From Dysosmobacter sp. Marseille-Q4140 (GTDB lineage Bacteria; Bacillota; Clostridia; Oscillospirales; Oscillospiraceae): a stretch of 64,000 nucleotides of DNA. A program made the position numbers and the translations under genes. This document shows, in pieces, positions 41,344 through 54,272 of this stretch. The stretch spans positions 2,480,001-2,544,000 of the forward strand of contig CP073694.1 of NCBI GenBank assembly GCA_018228705.1, given 5' to 3'. Position 1 is the stretch's first letter. Each line of letters starts with the position of its first letter. The notes below the pieces were generated by a model. That model did no database searches, was not told the origin of the DNA, and saw only the letters and a program-made list of their open reading frames with translations.

Positions 41344-44300
41344 GGTCATGGAGTTGGAAACCGGCGTGCCGGTGGCAAAGATGACGCCCCGGCTGCCGGT
41401 GATCTCGTCCATGTAACGGCACTTGGCGAACATATCCGAGGATTTCTGCGCGTCCGTCGTAGAGAGGCCCGCCACGTTGCGCATTTTTGTGTAGAGAAAG
41501 AGGTTCTTGTAGTTGTGTGCCTCGTCCACGAACAGCCGGTCTACGCCCAGCTGTTCAAACGTCACCACATCGTCCTTGCGGCCCTCGGCTTGCAGCTTTT
41601 CCAGCCGCGCTTCCAGAGACTTTTTCGTGCGTTCCAGCTGCTTGACGGTGAACCGTTCCCCGCCGCTGGCCTCCACCTCGGCGATGCCCTCGGTGATTTC
41701 CCAAATCTGCTCATGCAGCAGCCGCTCCTGGCGTTCCTTGCTGATGGAAATCTTCTCGAACTGGGAGTGACCCATGATGATGGCGTCGTAGTCGCCGGTG
41801 GCGATGCGGGCGCAGAACTTCTTGCGGTTGTGCTTCTCGAAGTCCTTTTTGGTCGTTACCAGGATGTTCGCGGACGGGTACAGCCGCAGGAACTCCGAAG
41901 CCCACTGTTCGGTCAGGTGGTTGGGCACCACAAAGAGGGATTTCTGGCACAGACCCAGCCGCTTGGCCTCCATCGCGGCCCCCACCATTTCAAACGTCTT
42001 GCCTGCGCCCACCTCATGAGCCAACAGCGTGTTGCCGCCGTACAGCACATGGGCGATGGCATTTTTCTGATGTTCCCGCAGGGTGATGGCCGGGTTCATA
42101 CCGCCGAAAACGATGTGACTGCCATCATACTCGCGGGGCCGGGTGGCGTTCATTTCCTCGTTATATTGGCGCACCAGCGCCTGCCGACGCTCTGGGTCAC
42201 GCCAAATCCAGTCGCGGAAAGCGTCTCGGATGGCCTGCTGCTTTTGCGCGGCCAGGGTGGTTTCCTTGGCGTTCAGCACCCGGCGCTCCTTGCCGTCCGC
42301 GTCCTCCACAGTGTCGTAGATACGCACGTCCCGCAGATTGAGGGAATCTTCGAGGATTTTATAGGCGTTGGCGCGGCCGGTCCCGTAGGTCGAGTAGGCG
42401 GCCACGTTGTTTTGCCCCACGACATTTTTGCCGGAGATCTGCCACTCCGCCGTAAAGGGGGTGTAGTGGACTTCAATGCTGCGCTGGAGGTAAAAAGGCG
42501 TGTCGAAGGTCTCGTACATGAATTGCTGGATGTACTCCTTGTCGATCCACGTTGCCCCCAGCCGCACCTCGATCTCGGAAGCGTCCAGGTCTTTGGGCTG
42601 GGCGGCGGTCAGAGCCTCCACGTTGACCGCAAAGGCCGGGTCCTGCTCCGCTGCCCGCTGGGCCTGGCGGAGCTTGCGCCGCACGTTGCCGGACAGGTAC
42701 TCGTCGGCGGTCATATAATGGGGCGTTCCGTCCGGCTCAGTCTGGCCCGGTACACGGAAGATGACACCGCGCAGCTCGTCAGCCAATTCTTCGCCGGTTT
42801 TGCCGGTGAGCTGTTCCATGTAGGCCATATCCACGCAGGCTTTTTCAGAAATGGAGACTGCCAGGGCCTCGCTGGCCGTGTCCACGGTGGTGACGGCCTC
42901 ATGGGGCTTAATCGTGCGCTTGGTGAACATATCTGCCTTGCGCTCCAACCGGCCATCCTCGTCCAGTACCTCCAGCGCGCAGAGCAGATAGTAGCTGGAA
43001 TCATCGGCAAAGGCCAGCCGGTTCGCCCGGTCATTGATAAGGCCGTACTTGGCAGAGAAATCGTCATAGCGGCGGTTCAGTTCGGCCATCTGCGCCCGGA
43101 TGTCGGCATCCGGCGCGGCGGCGTCCATCTCCAGGTCGATGAGCCGTTGCACACAATCCCGCAGCCCCACCAACCCATTGACACGTGCTTCGGCGGTAGC
43201 GTTCAGGTCAGGGCGCACCATGCGGCTGTTTTCCCGGAAGTACACCGCGCCGTCCACCACCGTGTAGGAGTAATTCTTCACATTGGGGTCAGCCGGGAGG
43301 GATTCGTCGATGTCCTCGCCCTCGCCCAGCTCCGGCAGCGCGGCCTCCTGGTAGGTGCCGTGAATGTGCTGTACGGCGTCGTGCAGCTGATCGGCCAGCT
43401 CCAACCCCTCGATGGGGGCCACGGTGTAGTCCTGCTTGCCGTATTGGGTGCTTTCGGCGGTGGGACGGCCCAGCACCATCTCCGGGTGGTCGAGAAAATA
43501 TTGGTTGACCGTGAAGCCTTCCTCGGTCCGGCCGGTTTGGGTCCAGTCCGGGGCGATGTCCAGCGGACGGTCCCGCTTTTGCAGAAACAGGATGTCGGAT
43601 ACCACATCGGTCCCGGCGTTGGCGCGGAAAGCGTTGTTGGGCAGGCGGATCGCCCCCAGCAGTTCGGCCCGCTGGGCTAAATACCGGCGCACGGTGGAAT
43701 CCTTGGCGTCCATTGTATAGCGGCTGGTGACGAAAGCCACCACGCCGCCCGGACGCACCTGATCCAGCGCCTTGGCAAAGAAGTAGTTGTGAATGTTGAA
43801 GCCCAGCTTGTTGTAGGCTTTGTCGTTCACCTGATACTGGCCGAAAGGGACGTTGCCGATGGCAAGGTCATAGAAGTCCCGCCGGTCGGTGGTCTCGAAG
43901 CCCGCCACGGTGATGTCGGCCTTGGGGTAGAGCTGTTTAGCAATCCGGCCGCTGATAGAATCCAGCTCCACGCCGTACAGACGGCTCTCGGTCATGCTCT
44001 CCGGCAGCATCCCGAAGAAATTGCCCACGCCGCAGGACGGCTCCAGAATGTTGCCGGTACGGAAGCCCATCCGCTCCACGGCCTCATAAACGGCGCGGAT
44101 AACGGCGCGGATAACGGTGGGGCTGGTGTAGTGGGCGTTGAGGGTGGAGGCACGTGCCGCCTCATATTCCTCCGGGGTCAGCAGTTCCTTCAGTTCCGCA
44201 TACTCGGCGGCCCACGCGGGTTTGTCCGGGTCAAAGGCATCCGCCACGCCGCCCCAGCCTACATATTGCGAGAGAATATGCTGTTCTTCTGGGGTGGCAT

Positions 44301-47001
44301 AGTGATTTTCCTGCTCGATCTGCTTCAGTGTGGCGATTGCTTTGATGTTGCGCCAGAACTTTTCCTTTGGCCCGCCTTTCCCCAGGTCATCGTCCAGAAT
44401 GCGGAAATTCTCAGGCGGACGCTGTTCGGGCGGCGTGGGTTCGGGCCGGTCAACGTGCAGCCGCTCCACCACCACGTCATAGGGAAGTCCGTTTTTGTCG
44501 CCGGGGTAGACAGCCACCGTCTCGGAGTGGAACGCCGGTGCCTCGGCGGCTTCTTCAATGGGCTTGGCGGGTTCGGCAGGTTCTTCCACGGCGGCAGGGA
44601 CTTCCATATACGGTTCATCCTGCTCCTGTACGAAGCCGTCCAGCTGGCGGGCATACAACCCGCGCAGCAGCGGCGCGACTTCATCCCAGCGGAAGAACAG
44701 CATGGCCAGCCGCTTTTCGTCCGCGTCCAGCACTTCCAGCTCAATGCCTTCGGGTATGGTGCGGTAGTCGGAGGTATCGCCGGTCTCCAGCTCCATCGTC
44801 TCGATGATGTCAGGATAGGCCCGGCTCAGCCACAGGGCGACCTCCCGGTTGCTCTTGCCGGTACGCAGCAGTTCGGAAAGCTCCGCCTTGTCCGGCGCGC
44901 CGATGAGGCCGTGGGTCAGCACGTCCCGTAGGTCCTGGTCCGCCGTGTCGGGGTTGACAGGCAGGAACTCGGTGTAAAAGTCGTTGCGGTTGTCTGCCCG
45001 CAGAAGCTGCTCGAACCGTTCCCGGCTTTCGGCCCGGTAGATGGGATAGCTCATGCCGGTGGGCAGCAGCTGCACCGTATCCTCTCGCAGTTCGGTAATC
45101 TGGTGGGCGCGGTCATCCAGATAGACGGTATCGCCCACGTTGTAGACCGGGGCGGACGGGTCGTAAGAGGTGCGCTCCGGGATAGTGCCCCGGATGGCGG
45201 CATATTCCTCGTCCGACACCGTGATGTCGATCTCATGGGTGGGTTCACCGCTGCCGATGGTGAGGGTGTCTCCCTCGCGGGTGACGGGCTGGCCGGATAA
45301 GTCCGGCACAGGCGGCTTCGATGCGGCCTCGGCCTGTTCTTCTGCCGCGACGGCCTCCACATCCCGCATGACCTGCTGGATGAACGGGTCGTTGTCCAGC
45401 TTTTCCGGGTCCACCACCTGGCCGTTCACGATCCCGCGCTCGGCCAGGACCTCCCGGATGGCGATGGGGTCGATGTTGTCAAAACGGTCCTGCTCCGCCT
45501 CGGTGTAAAACCGATCTTCCTTGATGAGCTGTGCGATCCGGCGCTGCACCTTGGGCCAGGGCACATCGCCCGCCGCGCCGTCCACCGTCACAGGCAGGGC
45601 CGGGAGGTCATCGCCGTACTCCTGCCGCAACCAGGCGGCGGTGTCCTTTTCACGGGCGTGGTCCTTCATGTAGCGGACAACTGCGTGCTTGCTCTCGATC
45701 TTGCCGTTCCATTCCTGGATGGCGGCGTCGATCTCCGCCTGGGTTAGCGCCCGGCGCACAGGTTCCGCCTGCGCAGCGGGCTTGGACATAGAAAAAGCAG
45801 AGGGCGTTTTCACACTCTCTGCTTCGTCGATATTCTGGATTTGTTCCGCTTCGGAGAGGAACAGGTTTAGGGTCAGCTGTTGATAAGCTCCGCCAGCAGA
45901 ATCTCCTCCGCCTGGGCCTTGCAGGTGTTCATCAGGCCCACCCAGGCCATCGGGTCGCGGGCTTTCAGTTCCTCCGTCGCGCCCGCCGACTCTGCCAGCC
46001 GGGGCATCATCTGATCCAGACGGCTGTTCGCGGTCTCGTCGATCTCCCGAAGATGCGGGTACAGCTTCTCGCTCATCAGCAGCTGGTTGTAGAGGATGGG
46101 CCGGTGTTCTTTCAGGTACGCTTTCCTCATCCTGCCGTACTTGCCCAGGGGCTTCTCCGGCTGTTCGGACAGCTTCAGGTCGGGGATCAGGTAATCGCCG
46201 TTCCTCGTGTAAGTCAGGTTGTTCTCCATGTGTGGCACTCCTTTCCGCGCTCTTGGCGCGCTCATAGTTCTGGATGGTGACGCCGATCTGCCGCAGCACC
46301 TGCTGGTTTATCTGGCTGACCGCCGTGCCCAGCGCCCCCACGGTAGCGGGGGTATTGAAGTCGAAAATCGCCATGAAATCCTCATGGCTGAAATACTGCT
46401 CCGGCTCCAGCCCACAGCGGGACATCAGGGCGTAGGTGATGCTGACCGTGGCGGCGGATTTGAACTGCATCCCGATGTTTTCTTCATCGTACTCTTCCAA
46501 AAAGGAACCGTCAACGATGTAAAGAATGTCTTGCCGGTGGTCCGTCCAGTATTCTTCCGCCAGACCGGCAGCCACATCGGCCAGCTGCTGGGCCAGGTCT
46601 CCGCCGCCTACGTCATAGTTTCGCTCCAGCATCGCCATGACCGGCGCGGTGTGTTCCTCGTTCATCGTCCACAGCCAGGGTGTGCGGGAGTGTTCACGGG
46701 TGCCGGTGTCGGAAATATCAAACACATACCGCAGCCGGGGCCGGTCCCCGGAATCATCCACCAGGGCGATGCCCTTGGACCCGCGCCGCACATACCGGCC
46801 CATGCGGTTGTTCCACAGGTCGTACTCGGCGCAGGCGGTGGCGTCCGGGCGCTGGGCGTAGATCATCAGCTGCTCATGGAACGGATATTTGTAAAGCCGG
46901 GCGGCGGTGGTGAGAAAGCCCGCCCACTCCTGCCAGCTGCCGGTGAGCTGCCGCGCCACCTGGTCGGCCATCTGCGCATATTGTTCTGCTTTGGTTGGCA
47001 T
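41344..47001 (-). CDS. SNF2-type helicase/N6-methylase, 5' exon (1,886 residues)
   Basis: This giant protein of Tn1549-like ICEs has an ArdC-like N-terminus (about 1-110), a low-complexity Arg/Pro/Gly/Asp linker (about 258-376) and an N6-adenine methylase domain (LEPSCGVGNFFG near 985, GNVPFGQY near 1049). The helicase N-terminal domain follows (Walker A EVGAGKT near 1664, FVDEAHNYKN near 1826), ending at motif III GTPVSNSMT. The start is ATG 47001 behind GGGAGG. The linker coincides exactly with an out-of-frame tnpV gene. With the 3' exon the product has 2,505 residues; it probably prepares or protects transferred DNA. Confidence 0.87.
45873..46229 (-). CDS. tnpV: TnpV family protein, overprinted in the helicase linker
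   Basis: This 118-residue frame starts at ATG 46227-46229 with AAAGGAG well spaced. The sequence (ENNLTYTRNGDYLIPDLKLS, RMRKAYLKEHRPILYNQLL, YPHLREIDETANSRLDQMMP) matches the TnpV family of transposon-encoded proteins and looks like a folded helical protein. It lies on the same strand as the helicase but in another frame, and covers exactly the helicase's low-complexity linker. Both frames are open through the whole stretch. Confidence 0.75.
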   Translation of the reverse strand: MENNLTYTRNGDYLIPDLKLSEQPEKPLGKYGRMRKAYLKEHRPILYNQLLMSEKLYPHLREIDETANSRLDQMMPRLAESAGATEELKARDPMAWVGLMNTCKAQAEEILLAELINS

Positions 47002-47077
47002 GGGGTTCTATCCTCCCTTCCTTCGGATATGAAAATGGGGCGGCACGGCGGCCGCCCCGGCTGGTTAAAACAGGGGT

Positions 47078-47293
47078 TTACTCGTCAAAATCCGGGTACA
47101 GCTCCAGCTCGTCAAACTCGGCGTCGGGCATGGCGCGCAGCTTGGCGAGGGTGCTGTCGGTCAGGGCCAGCAGCTCGGCCTCGTCCGCCTGCAAGTGGCC
47201 GCGCATCTCGGTCAGGGCCTCGATGGCCCCCTGGCGGGTGCCGGGGTTGTAGATGCACAGCAGGTTGGTTTCCTCAAAGGTCAAAGTGTTCAT
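47078..47293 (-). CDS. Transposon-transfer assisting protein (TTRAP family)
   Basis: The 71-residue acidic protein (MNTLTFEETNLLCIYNPGTR) matches the small TTRAP family found in Tn1549-like elements. It starts at ATG 47291-47293, one base after the upstream stop. The role is unknown beyond its association with transfer. Confidence 0.78.
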   Translation of the reverse strand: MNTLTFEETNLLCIYNPGTRQGAIEALTEMRGHLQADEAELLALTDSTLAKLRAMPDAEFDELELYPDFDE

Positions 47294-47294
47294 A

Positions 47295-50267
47295 TCAGAT
47301 CTCCCTTTCCGCGCTCTTTTTTGGCGCTGTCTTTTTATGTTCGGGTTTGGGCTGGCTTTTCAGCTGCTCCACAACGGATTTCTTCTTGTCCCGGTCCTCC
47401 CGGTGAGCGGCGGCAGCCAGGTCCATCAGGGAAATGGGCTGGCCGCTGCGGGCCTGCTGTTCCAGCTGGGCCACCGTCTGCTCCTTGGGGCCGTTGTTGA
47501 GAATCCCGTCGATCATGCCGTAGTCATCCTCCACGGCCATCTCTGCATTTTTCAGCGGATTGTCCGGCAGGAAGCCGGGCACCTCGGCAAAGCCGAAGCT
47601 GTCGCAGTAGTGACAGGATACCTTGCCGTCCTTCTTGATGGCAACAATGTCGCTGACGCTCATGGACGGGTGGCGGTAGTCGGCGGGGTGTTCGTTGTTG
47701 AAGCGGTATTCAAGATTGTCCAGCACGCTGCCTTTCAGGTCGCCGGGGGCCAGCGGCGCGGTGTAGACCAGATCATAATTGTCCCGCTGCACCGTGCGTC
47801 CGATGGACTTGATCCATTCCAGCCCCTCATAGCGGATGTCCCGCAGCTCATCGGTGTGCTTCACCTGGTAGATGGCAAAGCAGTCGCCCTTGTGGCCGAG
47901 GAACGCCTGTTCCCGTTCCTGCTGGTGATCCATACGCTCCTTAACCTGGGCATCGAAAGCCGGGCTTTCCTCCCATTCCTCGCGGGTGACGGCGAAGATC
48001 CCGTCATGGGCGTCCAGGTCAGTGGTATCAAAAGCCATCGCCGGATTCTCGCCCTGCTGAACCATGTAAACGGTCAGGTCCTGCGCCATCAGCTCATAGG
48101 CGCGTTCTTTAGAGAGGGGCAGAAGGTCCCCGTCCAGATAGCCGCATTTCTCCAGATCGTCCTGGGTCAGCGAGGGGTCGGGCATAGGGTATTCGTCCAG
48201 GTGCTGTTCCGGGGCGTCCGGCAGCATGGTAGTTTCCGGCGTGGTGGCTTGGGCCGCTGCCTGCATTTGTTGGACAGCCGCCTCCTGCAAAGTTTCGATC
48301 ATGGACAGCGGCGCATACTGAACGGATTTGCTGCCCATGTCGTGCATCTCACAGATTTTCAGTGCGGCGGTGGACAGGGGCAGCTCCGGCGCGTCCTTCT
48401 GGCCGCCGTCCAGTTGCTTCCTGGTGGCGGCATCGTAGAGTGTGTAATCCCAGCCGGTGTCGCAGGACTGAACATGAAGATAGGTGGCTTCATCAACCAG
48501 CAACAGGGCCTCCTGGGCTTCGGTGCTGGGGGAAGGTGTGTCGGGCATTTCTTCTGCGGGCTGCTGGGGTTCAGCCTGTTCCGGCTGGGCGGTCAGGTCA
48601 ATACCGCGCTCCTTGCAGATTGCTTTATAGTGCCGGTCAATATCTGTGATCAGCTCTCCGGCGGCCGTGTTGATGGTTTCCAGACTGGCCCGCAGCTCTG
48701 GCAGCGTCTTGTCCTGGCTCCAGGTGGCGATATAGCCGAAGCTGTTTTCGCCGGTTTGGATGCCGTAATACTGGCAGACGGCGTAGGAGATGCTCTCGGC
48801 CTCCACCTCCTCGGTGTTGCGGTTCTTGACAGCCTGTTTCACCGCCGTCAGATCTTCCTCCACCTCCAGCCGCCACTCAAACTGATTTTCGTCCACATAG
48901 CGCCAGTCATCCTCGGCGGCGGCCTGTTCTGCCTCTGCTTCGGTGGCGAAGTCCAGGCGATAATCGTGCTTGACACCGCCCCCACTCACCATCACGATTT
49001 TCCAGGTCGGCTCCGCCTCATACTTTTTGGGGTCGTGCAGCTTGCTGTGGGCGATCTCATGGACGGCGGCGGAAACGGTCTGTACCTCGCTCATGCCTGC
49101 TCGGATGGCGATGCGCTGCTGGTCCGGAGAGAAATACCCGTCCATGTTGGCGGCCATCGGCTCCACAGAAAGCGGCACCGGCGCGGACCGGCGCAGGGCT
49201 TCCATGAAAGCCTCGTAGTTCTGGACGTTCCCGGACAGGGAGGACGCCAGCTCCGGCAGCGGTTTCCCGTCTGTCTGGCTTACATCGAACACCTTCACCG
49301 GACGGAACATGGGAATCTCAACTTCCCGTTCCTCCATGATGATCTTGCCCTCTGCATCCAGCATGGGGGCTTTGGTGTCCGGGTCCAGTTTCTGTTCCTC
49401 GATCTTTTTCTTGAACGGTGTGGGCGCGATGATGGTAATGCCATGCTCACCGCGCTTCACATGGCGCTCAAACTGATTTTTCCACTTGTTGTATCCGGCC
49501 ACCAGCGTGGCGTCCGGCTTCTGCATATAGATGAGCATAGTGTTGTTGACGGAGTAGCGGTGGAACCGGGACATCACAGACAAGTAACGCATATACTTTT
49601 CGCTCTCAAACAGCTCTTTGATGCCCTGCTCGATGCCCACCGTGATTTGCTGCAACCGTTCCCGGTTGGTGGGTTTGTCAGCCATGATTTTCACTCTCCC
49701 TTCTATGGCCGAAATTTCAGCGGTATGTTCTGCGATCCACTGGTCCTGTTCCTCGGTACTGCTGTCGAGAAAGGTGTCCAGCAGATAGCCCATGTAGTCT
49801 TTTTTCTGGACGGCCTCCAAAAAGCGCGGGTGCGGGTCCTCGTCCGGCGTCTTGGGGGAATAGTCGGCCTCCCATTTTCGGAGCAAGTGATAGTAGTCCG
49901 TCAGGACGCGCCAGCCGTGTTCTCGTTTTTCTTTCCGCACCTGCGCCTCAGATTTTTGCCGGACATAGCTTCGCCGGAGCGGGGCCTTGCTGTCATAGGA
50001 AAGGCCAAAATCCTGGGCCAGCTTCTCGGCGGCCTCCTTGGGGGACAGGTCATAGAGACGGGCGGTGAAGTCGGTCACGTCGCCGGTGGCCCCGCAGCCA
50101 AAGCAGTAGAAGTAGTCCTCGTTCAGCTTCAGGCTGGGGTGCCGGTCATCGTGGAAGGGACAGCAGGCCATGCCGCCCCGGTTGACCTCGATGCCGTACA
50201 GTTCTGCCGCCTCCCGGACGGTGACGGACTGTTTTACGACTTCAAATACGCTCTCGCCCATACTCAC
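47295..50267 (-). CDS. CHC2 zinc-finger primase / ArdC-like / DUF4316 fusion protein
   Basis: The 990-residue product begins with a CHC2 primase zinc finger (MACCPFHDDRHPSL, YFYCFGCGATGDV; ligands near residues 35-58). From about 195 an ArdC-like ssDNA-binding region (FHRYSVNNTMLIYMQKPDAT) and a metallopeptidase-like VHEIAHSKLH (near 402) follow. The C-terminus (about 760-930) resembles YodL/DUF4316 domains. An internal ATG at residue 196 (MADKPTNRERLQ) has GGGAG just upstream; related elements usually encode two proteins here, so both a fusion and a separate second product are possible. Confidence 0.8.
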   Translation of the reverse strand: MSMGESVFEVVKQSVTVREAAELYGIEVNRGGMACCPFHDDRHPSLKLNEDYFYCFGCGATGDVTDFTARLYDLSPKEAAEKLAQDFGLSYDSKAPLRRSYVRQKSEAQVRKEKREHGWRVLTDYYHLLRKWEADYSPKTPDEDPHPRFLEAVQKKDYMGYLLDTFLDSSTEEQDQWIAEHTAEISAIEGRVKIMADKPTNRERLQQITVGIEQGIKELFESEKYMRYLSVMSRFHRYSVNNTMLIYMQKPDATLVAGYNKWKNQFERHVKRGEHGITIIAPTPFKKKIEEQKLDPDTKAPMLDAEGKIIMEEREVEIPMFRPVKVFDVSQTDGKPLPELASSLSGNVQNYEAFMEALRRSAPVPLSVEPMAANMDGYFSPDQQRIAIRAGMSEVQTVSAAVHEIAHSKLHDPKKYEAEPTWKIVMVSGGGVKHDYRLDFATEAEAEQAAAEDDWRYVDENQFEWRLEVEEDLTAVKQAVKNRNTEEVEAESISYAVCQYYGIQTGENSFGYIATWSQDKTLPELRASLETINTAAGELITDIDRHYKAICKERGIDLTAQPEQAEPQQPAEEMPDTPSPSTEAQEALLLVDEATYLHVQSCDTGWDYTLYDAATRKQLDGGQKDAPELPLSTAALKICEMHDMGSKSVQYAPLSMIETLQEAAVQQMQAAAQATTPETTMLPDAPEQHLDEYPMPDPSLTQDDLEKCGYLDGDLLPLSKERAYELMAQDLTVYMVQQGENPAMAFDTTDLDAHDGIFAVTREEWEESPAFDAQVKERMDHQQEREQAFLGHKGDCFAIYQVKHTDELRDIRYEGLEWIKSIGRTVQRDNYDLVYTAPLAPGDLKGSVLDNLEYRFNNEHPADYRHPSMSVSDIVAIKKDGKVSCHYCDSFGFAEVPGFLPDNPLKNAEMAVEDDYGMIDGILNNGPKEQTVAQLEQQARSGQPISLMDLAAAAHREDRDKKKSVVEQLKSQPKPEHKKTAPKKSAEREI

Positions 50268-50541
50268 TTGCTGCTCGCTTTAGGGATGGGCGGCCTGTAC
50301 CCGGCAGCCTTGGCCCGTTCGCTGGCGGCCTTGCGGCGCTCGGCGCTGTACGGCTCCCGCACCGACACGCAGCGTTTGGGCACTGTGAAGGTCTGGCGGT
50401 CCTTTTTCACAATCTGGTCCGGGTACTTCTCGGCCAGCCGCCGCAGCTTTTCCAGCAGGCGCGGGTCGTGGGAATAGACCTCGGCGGTGGCCTCGGCTTG
50501 GTTATAGAGGATAATCGTTTCCTGTTCATACAAACTCAGTT

Positions 50542-50545
<4 letters not shown>
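50264..50545 (-). CDS. Conserved small ICE protein
   Basis: This 93-residue basic protein (MKLSLYEQETIILYNQAEAT) has no known motif but is regular in Tn1549-like operons between topoisomerase and primase. Both ends overlap neighbours by four bases, so it is translationally coupled on each side. Confidence 0.72.
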
Positions 50546-52624
<2,079 letters not shown>

Positions 52625-52644
<20 letters not shown>

Positions 52645-53311
52645 CTTCCTCAACCTCCATTTCTTCGTTGGATTTTTTCAGTTTTCTGGAAACGCTGTTG
52701 CCATCGTCCAGAAGGCAGTCATAGCCGACGTTGTAATCATAACGGTACAGCTTTCCCAGCAGGTCGTTGATGATGACCCGGCAGGCCAGCAGCACACGCT
52801 CCTTATCCACCTGCATGAGCTGGTAGCGGCGGTAATCGCTGAAATATTCCTCGCGCTGGCGGGTCCGGGCGGCGGTTTCCTCCATCAGAATGTCAATCAC
52901 GTCCTTGTCGCCGTCCTCTTTCGCGCCCTCGGCGTAGTTCAGCATCTCCATCACCATCGGGAAGCTCTGCTCATCCATCGGGGCTTCCTCTTTGAGATAG
53001 CCGATCAAGGCGCAGAACAGGAACCTGGCCGCTGTCTGCTCCGGCTCGGTCAGGGCGGAAAGGGTTTCCTGCCCACTGGGCAGAAGTTTGTTGCAGACAA
53101 AATCGCGGACCTCGCCGCGGAACAAGTGGCGGATGGCGTCGATAGACAGCGGCGGTTCAGCGGGTTCGTCCTCCACCTCAAATTCATAGGGGTCTTTCTG
53201 GCCCGGTTTTTTGCGCACCTTGGCGAGCGCCGTACAAATGATGTCGCCGCCAAAGTAAACGCCGAAACAGATCAGGTCGAACACAATGAGAAATTGGATA
53301 AAATCATTCAT
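52625..53311 (-). CDS. Membrane-anchored protein resembling the VirD4 all-alpha domain
   Basis: This 228-residue protein has one N-terminal membrane segment (FIQFLIVFDLICFGVYFGG). The middle (FLFCALIGYLKEEAPMDEQ, then EMLNYAEGAKEDGDKDVIDI) aligns by eye with VirD4 of this same element (LLYCALIGYIHYEAPAEEQ, then EMINSMEVREDDEEYKNAVD), and YRRYQL/YKKYKL continues the match. No Walker motifs are present. It may therefore be a partial paralogue of the coupling protein acting in substrate recognition. The known name of the family is unclear to me. Confidence 0.75.
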
Positions 53312-53508
53312 TTTGCTTTTCTCCTTTCACGCAGCCAGGCAGTCAGCTCTTTGTGGCAAAAACCCACGCAGGGCTGGCCGGGGCGGTAGTTTCCACAGCC
53401 ATAACAGGGGTGGCCGGGAGATAAAGAGGGAGGGCGGGAAGCTGCCTTCCCGCCCTCCGGCCTGCGTGTCATCATGGGTTCAAAGGGGCTGTCGGTGAAC
53501 CGGGTCAT
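53308..53508 (-). CDS. Small Cys-rich ICE protein
   Basis: This 66-residue protein (MTRFTDSPFEPMMTRRPEGG) has a CYGCGNYRPGQPCVGFCHKE cluster that could bind zinc. Its ATG overlaps the upstream stop and its own stop overlaps the next start, each by four bases. Similar proteins recur at this place in Tn1549-like operons. Confidence 0.72.
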   Translation of the reverse strand: MTRFTDSPFEPMMTRRPEGGKAASRPPSLSPGHPCYGCGNYRPGQPCVGFCHKELTAWLRERRKAK

Positions 53509-54272
53509 TTGGCCGGGTTCTCGCTTTCCTCACCGCCGCCCCCGTCGGCGTCCTCCGGCTCAGTCTCCCAGGTCTCATCCTCCGGGAGTTCCTCGTCCTC
53601 GCCGTAGTCGTAATCATCCAGGTCATCGCTGCCTTTGGTCTTAGGCTTCTGCTTGATGAATTTGAAGTAGACCAGCGCACCGATGCCGCCCAGCACAGCC
53701 AGTACCACCAGCAACATCGTCGGGTTCAGCCCTGCCGGTTCCTGTTCCGGCTCAGTTTCTGCCTCCGGGTCAGGGGTGGGTTCCGGTTCCTGGCCCGTAC
53801 ACTCTGCCATGTTCACGGCGCACACCGGGCAGGCCGTGTCCACCGCACCGGCGGCGCATTTTTCCGTGCAGTTGCAGACAGCGGGCGTTTCCTCCGTAGT
53901 CTCTCCGTCCTCCATCAGCGCCATCAGGTCGGCCTCGTCCACCTGGTTTAAGAAGTGGACGGCGGTTTCCTTGTCCTCGTTGGCACGGTCGATGAGGATA
54001 TAGAAGTAGTTGCCCGCCTTGGTGGTGACGGTGATGAGCTGCTTGTTGCCGCCAAAGTCATCCACCAGGGCGGCGTTGCCCTCCGGGGTCAGGGGCGGGC
54101 TGTCCTCGGTTTCCTCCACCACCACGTTGCTGTCGTTGGTGGCGTCCGCAGCCGGTGTGGCCGTGGGCGCAGGGTCGGTGCCCTGGGCAAAGGCGGTCAC
54201 AGAGAAGCCGCCCATCAGCACCAGGCAGGTGCAAAGGGCGGCAAGGGTTCTACAAATTTTCTTATTCTTCAT
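53505..54272 (-). CDS. CD1107-family (DUF4366) surface protein
   Basis: The 255-residue protein has a signal peptide (KNKKICRTLAALCTCLVLMG...AFAQ), an extracellular DUF4366 domain (about 60-125; ITVTTKAGNYFYILIDRANE), a Cys cluster (CNCTEKC, CPVC), a proline/glutamate stalk, a membrane segment (MLLVVLAVLGGIGALVYFKF) and an acidic cytosolic tail. It belongs to the transfer machinery and sits outside the membrane, possibly assisting mating-pair contact. Confidence 0.85.
   Translation of the reverse strand: MKNKKICRTLAALCTCLVLMGGFSVTAFAQGTDPAPTATPAADATNDSNVVVEETEDSPPLTPEGNAALVDDFGGNKQLITVTTKAGNYFYILIDRANEDKETAVHFLNQVDEADLMALMEDGETTEETPAVCNCTEKCAAGAVDTACPVCAVNMAECTGQEPEPTPDPEAETEPEQEPAGLNPTMLLVVLAVLGGIGALVYFKFIKQKPKTKGSDDLDDYDYGEDEELPEDETWETEPEDADGGGGEESENPAK

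Noticed and set aside
41515..43680. 721-residue plus-strand frame opposite the helicase
   Set aside because: Shadow of the helicase/methylase coding strand; no ribosome site and no homology.
36978..47001. Helicase gene broken into two pseudogenes
   Set aside because: The interruption has group II intron boundaries and domain V, and the exons join in frame, so it is an intron and not decay.
47253..50477. 1,074-residue plus-strand frame opposite the primase/ArdC gene
   Set aside because: Antisense shadow; the minus strand has clear CHC2 and HEIAH motifs.
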